Source: Thermoplasmatota archaeon
Lineage (GTDB): Archaea; Thermoplasmatota; E2; UBA202; JdFR-43
Reading direction: 5' to 3'
DNA: 36,397 nt
Assembly (NCBI GenBank): GCA_029259015.1
Contig: JAPDJQ010000003.1
Coordinates: 1-36,397, forward strand
The notes beneath the pieces were generated by a model. It did no database searches. It was not told the origin of the DNA and worked only from the letters and a program-made list of their open reading frames with translations. Below, in pieces: positions 31,426-36,397 of the stretch (positions within the stretch are counted from its first letter, which is position 1; the number at the start of each line of letters is the position of its first letter). Position numbers and translations under genes: made by a program.

Positions 31426-32046
31426 TCATATGAGCATCAATATACTCAAAGCCATCATCAGGGCAGTTGGAGAAAATGTTGGGATACGATGCATCTCCAC
31501 CATCTTATTCAAATCAAGTTTTTCAAATGGTATGGCAAATAATGGAAGTATGGCTAGCGTTGATACAAGATGCCACAGCATAAAGGGTATGGCTAAAGTA
31601 TAACAAAGCATTAAGCCATTCAAATCATGGCTGTACCATCCAAGCCAGCACCCAAAGTTTGTCCATAGGTCATATGCAACTACTGCTAGTATGCTGAAGC
31701 CGAAGAATTGCAACATACTTTTTCTTTTGCTTGCGTATCCAATGCTGCCCATTATGGCAAATCCACTCCAGGTGAACAGAAAAATCATGCTATTGCCTAT
31801 TATTATATCCGTTACAGCCATTATTGAGAGAGGCAACAAAAATGAGAAATAGCTACCCAAATATCTTCCTGCTACCAATGAAATGGCTGCGATAACAAAA
31901 AACACATCCATCATAAAAATTGGCTGCTTTGCGCCTGCCAATGTTATATAAATATGGGGTGCAGACGGAAGAAAATTATACAGCCATAAGCGGGCTGCTA
32001 TGCCTATGAATAATAATATTCCAGCAATCAATAATTTCTTTTTCAT
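31426..32046 (-). CDS. DUF6580-like integral membrane protein (ECF S-component-like)
   Basis: 206 residues with about six hydrophobic helices. FFVIAAISLVAGRYLGSY, LPLSIMAVTDIIIGNS, WTNFGCWLGWYSHDLNGLMLCY and AIPFMLWHLVST resemble the DUF6580 family, related to substrate-binding subunits of ECF vitamin transporters. No ECF ATPase gene is nearby. ATG 32046 (MKKKLLIAGILL) is chosen because a TTTAAA element lies about 25 bases upstream; the in-frame ATG at 32106 would overlap the DUF4430 gene by 29 bases. Paired with a secreted DUF4430 protein, so uptake of a vitamin or cofactor is a reasonable but unproven guess. Confidence 0.7.
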   Translation of the reverse strand: MKKKLLIAGILLFIGIAARLWLYNFLPSAPHIYITLAGAKQPIFMMDVFFVIAAISLVAGRYLGSYFSFLLPLSIMAVTDIIIGNSMIFLFTWSGFAIMGSIGYASKRKSMLQFFGFSILAVVAYDLWTNFGCWLGWYSHDLNGLMLCYTLAIPFMLWHLVSTLAILPLFAIPFEKLDLNKMVEMHRIPTFSPTALMMALSILMLI

Positions 32047-32077
32047 CAAGTGGTTTATACTCAAGCCCTTTAAATTT

Positions 32078-32494
32078 TTAACTAAATTCTTCAAGACGCC
32101 ATTCAATCATATCACCTTCTCCTACAACTTTTTTATCTGCTCCTACCTCTCCCATTACTCCATTGACATAATAAATCCAGAATTTTCCATCTCCTCCTGC
32201 TCCTGCTATGCTATCAACGAAATAGCTGTCATACTGGCCATAATAAGTGTATTCAACATTAAATCCATTTTCATTAGCTGCTTTGAGGAGTGCATAAAAT
32301 ACTGTTGCATTTTTTTCATCTAGTGTTAGCCCAAATTGCCATTCTGTCTCGTTGCCGAAATTTATTATGAGAGTTACATTAACTGTTGCATTCTCTGTCA
32401 ATTCTTCTTTTTTCTCATTTTCAATGACATAATATGCAAAGGCCGCCGAAACAGCCACCAGCCCAACCAGTATTGCAATCAATATCCTCTTCAT
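32078..32494 (-). CDS. Secreted DUF4430 (transcobalamin C-terminal-like) protein
   Basis: 138 residues. A signal anchor (1-21, MKRILIAILVGLVAVSAAFA) is followed by a domain ending GAGGDGKFWIYYVNG and GEGDMIEWRLEEF, which are the DUF4430 hallmarks (the fold shared with the C-terminal domain of intrinsic factor/transcobalamin). Two N-glycosylation sequons occur in the mature part (ENATVNVT, GNETEW). It probably sits outside the membrane and hands a ligand to the DUF6580 protein; cobamide is suggested by the fold, not shown. Ribosome site GGTGA at 32499-32503. The promoter overlaps a 10-bp inverted repeat. Confidence 0.78.
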   Translation of the reverse strand: MKRILIAILVGLVAVSAAFAYYVIENEKKEELTENATVNVTLIINFGNETEWQFGLTLDEKNATVFYALLKAANENGFNVEYTYYGQYDSYFVDSIAGAGGDGKFWIYYVNGVMGEVGADKKVVGEGDMIEWRLEEFS

Positions 32495-32509
32495 CTTTTC
32501 ACCATCAAA

Positions 32510-32532
32510 TTTATTTTACAAAAGTAAAATAA
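32510..32532. promoter_or_regulatory. Inverted repeat over the divergent DUF4430 / methylase promoter
   Basis: TTTATTTTAC and GTAAAATAAA (10-bp perfect arms, 3-base spacer). The right arm overlaps the likely minus-strand TATA region (about 32523-32533), a position where a bound repressor would block the DUF4430 promoter. The AT-rich content makes a chance or TATA-pair origin possible. Confidence 0.4.
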
Positions 32533-32579
32533 AATTTACTATAAAAAAGTTTTTATCTTTTGGATTGCATAAATGGAAT

Positions 32580-33185
32580 GTGAAAAAGAAAGAATTGGAA
32601 ATCATGCTTCAAAAAATTGAAGTGCCTGAGAAAATCAAAGCAGAGCTAGAGCAATATATTACGCCTGCATCAATAGCTGCTGATATTTTATGGCTTGCAT
32701 ATTATAATGGAGACATAGAGAACAGGATTGTTATTGATTTAGGGTGCGGAACAGGCATTTTTTCAATAGGGGCGGCATTATTGAAGGCGAAAAAAGTCAT
32801 TGGTGTGGATATAGATGAAAGGCTAGTAAAAATTGCAACAAAGGAGGCAAAAAAATTAGGAGCTATAGTAGATTTCCTTGTAATGGATGTTGAGGATTTC
32901 AATTTGCAAGGAGACACAGTTATTATGAATCCTCCATTTGGTGCGCAATATGCAAATAGAGGGGCAGATAAAAAATTTGTTAAAAAAGCAATGGAGATAA
33001 GCAATGTTTTTTATTCCCTCCATTTAAAAGATAGCGTAGAGTTCATAAAAAAATTGGTAGAAAAAAACGGATGGAAGATTGAAGGGCAGAAATTATACAG
33101 ATTTCCAATAAAAGCCTCTTTACCATTTCATGAAAAAAGAGTAGCCCACTATGATGTTGTGATGATAAATGCAAGAAAAATTTAG
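32580..33185 (+). CDS. COG2263 METTL5-like RNA N6-adenine methyltransferase
   Basis: 201 residues. SAM-binding motif I VIDLGCGTGIFSIGAALL and GVDIDERLV, then the catalytic NPPF in VIMNPPFGAQYANRGADKKFVKKAM. This is the archaeal/eukaryotic METTL5 group (rRNA adenine N6 methylation), here without its partner TRMT112, as usual. The GTG at 32580 gives the family start (V)KKKELEIMLQK and lies 27 bases from TTTTTATC (32550-32557); an in-frame TTG at 32565 is less likely. Convergent with the DUF92 gene with no gap. Confidence 0.88.
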   Translation: MKKKELEIMLQKIEVPEKIKAELEQYITPASIAADILWLAYYNGDIENRIVIDLGCGTGIFSIGAALLKAKKVIGVDIDERLVKIATKEAKKLGAIVDFLVMDVEDFNLQGDTVIMNPPFGAQYANRGADKKFVKKAMEISNVFYSLHLKDSVEFIKKLVEKNGWKIEGQKLYRFPIKASLPFHEKRVAHYDVVMINARKI

Positions 33186-33899
33186 CTACAGCACTTCCAC
33201 GATTATGAATGCAATTAATGCGGTCATGGATATTGATATTAAATTGACATCGCTATTTGTTAATACTGTATCTTCTCCCGTTATCGCTCCTTTATATCTT
33301 CCCTGGAAAGTCGCCCCAAGCACTGAATCTATATGGCAGCCTATTAGGCCTAAAACAATGCACAAAATTGTTTCATTTAATGATAAGCCAAGTAAAAAAT
33401 ATCCTGCAATTGATATGAGAACAGCTCCTAAAAAAGCAACTCCCTCCCCCAGTAATGAGATGGCTCCGTTTGTGCCGGGCTCGACTTTCTTAAAATTAGT
33501 TATAAGATAGGCGTTGTTGGAGAGCACTCCGAGCTCAGAGGCTAAAGTATCTGACATAGCAACTGCAATGGCAGCAACGAATGGCACGGAAAAATCGTAT
33601 GTTAATGAAAATACAGCCAGTATGGCAGGAATCAAGCCATTCGCCATTACATTTGTCGCTCTTCTTGCTGCTCTTTCATGCAATCTTTTTCTCTTAAAAT
33701 TTCTTTTATAGCTTGTAGCCATTGAGCCAAAAATTAAAAAAATTAGAAGCAAAACAAACCATGATATTCCCTGAGTAAAGAGAATGGTTGCTCCTATTAT
33801 CACTGCAAAAACAGTCCCTCCTGAATCAAGCACTTTGAATTTTAAAGCTAGGACGGCAAATGCAGCACATATTACTATTTTCATCAGTAACTCTATCAT
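33186..33899 (-). CDS. DUF92 family integral membrane protein (VTE6-related)
   Basis: 237 residues with about six membrane helices. [44 protein letters not shown] and [17 protein letters not shown] are the signature segments of DUF92/COG1836. Plant VTE6 of this family phosphorylates phytyl phosphate with CTP, so an archaeal role in prenyl phosphate salvage is possible. The ATG overlaps the rtcB stop (ATGA, 33896-33899), placing it as third gene of the archease-rtcB operon, although no link with RNA ligation is known. Confidence 0.85.
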   Translation of the reverse strand: MIELLMKIVICAAFAVLALKFKVLDSGGTVFAVIIGATILFTQGISWFVLLLIFLIFGSMATSYKRNFKRKRLHERAARRATNVMANGLIPAILAVFSLTYDFSVPFVAAIAVAMSDTLASELGVLSNNAYLITNFKKVEPGTNGAISLLGEGVAFLGAVLISIAGYFLLGLSLNETILCIVLGLIGCHIDSVLGATFQGRYKGAITGEDTVLTNSDVNLISISMTALIAFIIVEVL

Positions 33900-35359
33900 C
33901 CTTTTACTACACCCAAGGGCACCATTTTTGCTACTTTAAGCGATAATCCAGCTCCATGAGTTACATTGACAACTTGGCTGACATCCTTATATGCATCTGG
34001 ACTCTCCTCCGCCATAACACTCCAGCTTGCAGGATGTGCATATATGCCGCGCTGCTCAAGCATCCTTGCAATTTCCCTCCCATTCCATCTTCTCTTTGCC
34101 TGATGTCTCGACATAACTCTTCCTGCTCCATGGCACGTTGAGCCAAATGCCTCCTCAGATTCATTAGTGCCGCGAAGCAAATAGCTTTCTGTTCCCATAT
34201 CTCCAGGAATCAAAACTGGCTGACCCACTTGCTGATATTTCTTCGGTATTTCTTTTCTACCCGGTCCAAAAGAACGAGTGGCTCCTTTCCTGTGAACATA
34301 CAAAAGCATTTTCTTGCCATCTACAACATGCTCTTCCACCTTTGCAATATTATGGCACACATCATATACAATGTGCATTCCAAGCTCTTCAGCATCTCTG
34401 CCAAGAACATTCTCAAAAGACTGCCTTACCCAGTGAACAATCATTTGCCTGTTAGCCCATGCAAAGTTTGCAGCACATGCCATGGCTTTGAAATAGCTTT
34501 CTCCTTCCTTGCTTTTTACAGGGGCGCATGCAAGCTGGCGATCTGGCAAACTTATATTATATTTCCTTACTGCCTGCTCCAGAACTCGTAGATAGTCTGA
34601 ACATATTTGATGGCCGCAGCCTCTTGAGCCGGTATGAATCATAACAACTATCTGGTCTTTCTCTACTCCATATATTTTTGCTGCATTTTCATCGAAAATC
34701 TCTGCCACTCTCTGTATCTCCAGAAAATGATTTCCTGCCCCTAGTGAGCCTACTTGAGATTTTCCACGCTCCTTTGCCTTTTCAGACACATAGCTTGCAT
34801 CTGCAATTTCCATGCATCCATTTTCCTCCAGGTATTCCAGATCCTCTTCCCATCCATAGCCATTTTCAACCGCCCATCTTGCACCCATCTGCAAAACATC
34901 ATCAAGCTGAGCCCTATTCAACCTAACTTTTGCCTGGCTACCTACTCCAGATGGAATATTTTTAAAAAGCTCGTCAACCAACTGCCTTATTTTATTTCTA
35001 TCCAAGTCACCAATTTTTAAATTTGTTCTGACAAGCCTCACTCCACAATTTATATCAAAGCCTACCCCTCCCGGCGAGATGACACCCTCTTCGGCATCAG
35101 TGGCAGCCACCCCGCCAATAGGAAAACCATAGCCCCAGTGTATGTCTGGCATCGCAAGAGACCTGCCAACTATACCTGGCAATGTTGCAACATTTGCTGC
35201 TTGCTTCGGAGCATTATCCTTTCTTATTGCTGGAAGCATCTCCTCGCTTGCATAAATTAAGGCAGGGACCCTCATTTTCAGATTACCATTTATCCCTCTG
35301 TATGTTTTTGGTATCTCGTATCTGTACTCTCCTATCTTATTTAATGGACCACTCCACAT
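33896..35359 (-). CDS. rtcB: RtcB RNA-splicing ligase
   Basis: 487 residues, full length and without an intein. Metal and catalytic residues, numbered from ATG 35359, are C105 in FDINCGVR, H211 in GAGNHF, H242 in MIHTGSRG, H336 in CHNIAK and the guanylated H410 in CHGAGR. It joins 2',3'-cyclic phosphate and 5'-hydroxyl ends of tRNA halves after intron removal using GTP and Mn2+. The start is set by GGTGA (35367-35371) about 8 bases upstream; an in-frame TTG at 35365 is less likely. The stop overlaps the DUF92 start, and the gene follows archease by 11 bases. Confidence 0.97.
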   Translation of the reverse strand: MWSGPLNKIGEYRYEIPKTYRGINGNLKMRVPALIYASEEMLPAIRKDNAPKQAANVATLPGIVGRSLAMPDIHWGYGFPIGGVAATDAEEGVISPGGVGFDINCGVRLVRTNLKIGDLDRNKIRQLVDELFKNIPSGVGSQAKVRLNRAQLDDVLQMGARWAVENGYGWEEDLEYLEENGCMEIADASYVSEKAKERGKSQVGSLGAGNHFLEIQRVAEIFDENAAKIYGVEKDQIVVMIHTGSRGCGHQICSDYLRVLEQAVRKYNISLPDRQLACAPVKSKEGESYFKAMACAANFAWANRQMIVHWVRQSFENVLGRDAEELGMHIVYDVCHNIAKVEEHVVDGKKMLLYVHRKGATRSFGPGRKEIPKKYQQVGQPVLIPGDMGTESYLLRGTNESEEAFGSTCHGAGRVMSRHQAKRRWNGREIARMLEQRGIYAHPASWSVMAEESPDAYKDVSQVVNVTHGAGLSLKVAKMVPLGVVKG

Positions 35360-35370
35360 TTTCAATCACC

Positions 35371-35778
35371 TTATATATCAAATAATACTTTAATGGTTAC
35401 TCCTTTTTTATTTCTTTTTATCTCGAGCATGTGATATGTTACTGCCTTGATATCCATTCCATATCCGTGTTTTTGTCTGTCATATTTCTCTCCATAAGCA
35501 TAGCCAACCAACTTATCATTTATTTTCACATCAAATTCTCCAAATACTAGGCCTTCAACATCATGAATGTATAACAATTCGTTAAGCCAGTCAACAAGTA
35601 GAATTTCCTCGTCTCTATCAAATGGAATTTCGATTTTTCTTTTTACTTTGCCTTCTATTTTACTTCCATCTGTTATTATTGCAAACATCCCCTTGGCAGC
35701 CTCTTCAAATGCCTCTTCCAAAGTTTTCCCATGAGCTTCTATGCCTACATCGGCAGTGTGCTCAATGATTTTATACAT
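35371..35778 (-). CDS. Archease, RtcB-activating protein
   Basis: 135 residues, MYKIIEHTADVGIEAHGKTLEEAFE to KGVTIKVLFDI, with the conserved acidic residues and VDWLNELLYI of the family. Archease stimulates RtcB guanylation and broadens its nucleotide use; here it is directly upstream of rtcB. The ATG at 35778 is used because TTTATAA (35798-35804) lies 23 bases away, a leaderless arrangement. A frame extending 28 codons upstream to 35862 would cross the promoter. Confidence 0.95.
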   Translation of the reverse strand: MYKIIEHTADVGIEAHGKTLEEAFEEAAKGMFAIITDGSKIEGKVKRKIEIPFDRDEEILLVDWLNELLYIHDVEGLVFGEFDVKINDKLVGYAYGEKYDRQKHGYGMDIKAVTYHMLEIKRNKKGVTIKVLFDI

Positions 35779-35797
35779 GCTTTTGAAAAAAGCCAAA

Positions 35798-35804
35798 TTA
35801 TAAA
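35798..35804 (-). promoter_or_regulatory. TATA box for archease-rtcB-DUF92 operon
   Basis: TTTATAA on the minus strand 23 bases upstream of ATG 35778. Confidence 0.6.
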
Positions 35805-35810
35805 AACATT

Positions 35811-35858
35811 GGGGAGGGTAGGAAAAAGACGTGGAGGCACCTTTTAAAAACCCTCCCC
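35811..35858. repeat. GC-rich 8-bp inverted repeat upstream of archease promoter
   Basis: GGGGAGGG (35811-35818) and CCCTCCCC (35851-35858) flank 32 bases and start 6 bases upstream of the TATA box, standing out in an AT-rich gap. Within the loop GGTGCC/GTGGAGGCACC may form a smaller hairpin. Candidate operator or small structured RNA. The rest of the gap to 36002 is T-rich on the plus strand and shows no gene. Confidence 0.4.
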
Positions 35859-35988
35859 TCACTAAAAATTAATATGTTGTTTTTAAATGTTTTGTTTTTA
35901 ATGTGGGAGAATTAACAATTGCTAATAAATGCTGGAACGGGCTATTTATCATGCAAATACCTAAATAAATGTTTCATCATTTTCAAAA

Positions 35989-36001
35989 ATTGATAATCAA
36001 T
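35989..36001 (-). terminator. Palindrome plus T run downstream of DtxR-family gene
   Basis: ATTGATTATCAAT (minus strand), a 13-bp odd palindrome that begins 2 bases after the stop codon and is followed by TTTTTG. It could be a terminator stem or a protein-binding site; the half sequence TTGATAATC also occurs in the inverted repeats at 22616-22675. Confidence 0.35.
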
Positions 36002-36002
36002 A

Positions 36003-36397
36003 TTATTTTTTCATTTTCTTTTTCGTTTCAGGACATTCAATGAGTTTGCCTTCATTACAATAAATTTTGAATCTTTCTAACCATTTTGGCTTTTCATGTT
36101 TTTGCATAAATTCAACAAACTTTGTCAATATTTTCATAGTTTCATTTGATGCAATATGCTCAATTTTGCAGGCATCATCATCTGCTGTCTTTTCATCGAT
36201 TCCTATCAAAATAAAAAAATTTTTTAGTGTTTCGTGTCTCCTTTCCAAATTTTTAACAATTTTTCTCCCCTTTTCAGTTAATGTTACGCCTCCATACTTC
36301 TCATAATTTATGAATCCTTCTCTATCCAATTTTTGGAGCATTTCAGTAACAGTTGGAGGGCTGACATTCATTGCCTTTACAATATCCTTAGCTCTTG
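36003..36397 (-). CDS. DtxR/MntR-family metal-dependent transcriptional regulator (partial, N-terminus beyond window)
   Basis: 131 residues are visible. The winged HTH (RAKDIVKAMNVSPPTVTEMLQKLDREGFINYEKYGGVTLTEKG) is followed by the dimerisation and metal domain with DDDACKIEHIASNETMKIL. The cysteine in ACKIEH aligns with Cys102 of DtxR, favouring ferrous iron over manganese sensing, where MntR has glutamate. No SH3-like third domain is present; the protein ends in a short Cys-containing basic tail (YCNEGKLIECPETKKK). Likely represses metal uptake genes; targets are not visible in this window. Confidence 0.88.
   Translation of the reverse strand, partial: RAKDIVKAMNVSPPTVTEMLQKLDREGFINYEKYGGVTLTEKGRKIVKNLERRHETLKNFFILIGIDEKTADDDACKIEHIASNETMKILTKFVEFMQKHEKPKWLERFKIYCNEGKLIECPETKKKMKK

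Noticed and set aside
31426-32046. Archaeosortase for the PGF-CTERM protein
   Set aside because: The membrane protein lacks the catalytic Cys, Arg and Arg/His pattern of exosortases and instead resembles DUF6580.
1-36397. tRNA genes, CRISPR arrays, insertion sequences, inteins
   Set aside because: Looked for in all gaps and in RtcB, ValRS and DP1; no cloverleaf, repeat-spacer pattern, transposase or intein splice motifs seen.

Overview
This is an AT-rich archaeal chromosome segment. The archaeal markers are the DP1 small subunit of DNA polymerase D, aIF2-beta, an archaeal SRP (7S) RNA, archease with RtcB, COG1031 and DUF357 proteins, and TATA boxes placed about 25 bases upstream of start codons. 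PolD, archaeal-type sugar transferases and a PGF-CTERM-like surface protein suggest Euryarchaeota, possibly a Thermoplasmata-related lineage (low confidence). The strongly GC-rich SRP RNA inside AT-rich DNA suggests a thermophile. I see no insertion sequence, CRISPR array, phage gene or tRNA. Genes are densely packed, many with ATGA or longer overlaps, and many appear to be transcribed leaderless.

Layout. 1-425: a pilin-like membrane protein with an Ig-like domain, cut by the window edge. 655-6101: envelope glycosylation cluster (flippase-like protein, GT-C transferase, DPM-type GT2 fused to GtrA, GT4, GT2). 6141-6941: PPP-type phosphatase. 6962-9663: valyl-tRNA synthetase and a coupled 30-residue membrane peptide not previously obvious as a gene. 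9768-14146: COG1031 radical SAM enzyme converging on an operon of HflX, DUF357, HypB and TraB; this block is bounded by a perfect 45-bp inverted repeat whose two copies each carry a promoter. 14202-16266: DP1, placed 8 bases after the SRP RNA, then a small membrane protein. 16476-18842: NUDIX hydrolase, endonuclease IV-like TIM barrel coupled to 6-phospho-3-hexuloisomerase, and aIF2-beta. 18843-21085: NfeD/ClpP-class membrane protease coupled to a GT2-GtrA protein that has lost its catalytic aspartates. 21128-22593: COG3199 kinase-like protein with a possible DNA-binding partner. 22840-24784: hypC-hypA-hypD and a winged-helix gene. 24786-25861: CBS protein and MazG-like pyrophosphatase sharing one TATA element. 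25941-29518: a basic 19-residue upstream ORF and a large secreted lamin-tail/Ig-like protein ending in a PGF-CTERM-like signal. 29582-31276: short Hsp20 and TrpRS. 31426-32494: a DUF4430 protein and a DUF6580 membrane protein, a candidate vitamin uptake pair. 32580-35778: METTL5-like methylase, then the archease-RtcB-DUF92 operon. 36003-36397: DtxR-family regulator, cut by the window edge.

How they fit together. The Hyp proteins (HypA, B, C, D here; E and F not in the window) mature a [NiFe] hydrogenase. The glycosyltransferases and flippase probably make lipid-linked glycans that decorate surface proteins such as the sequon-rich 1168-residue protein. Archease and RtcB form the tRNA-splicing ligation unit. 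SRP RNA, ValRS, TrpRS, aIF2-beta, METTL5-like methylase and HflX are translation-related housekeeping genes. The least described items are the micro-ORFs, the duplicated promoter, the pseudo-glycosyltransferase tied to NfeD, the altered KMSKS loop of ValRS and the DUF4430/DUF6580 pair.
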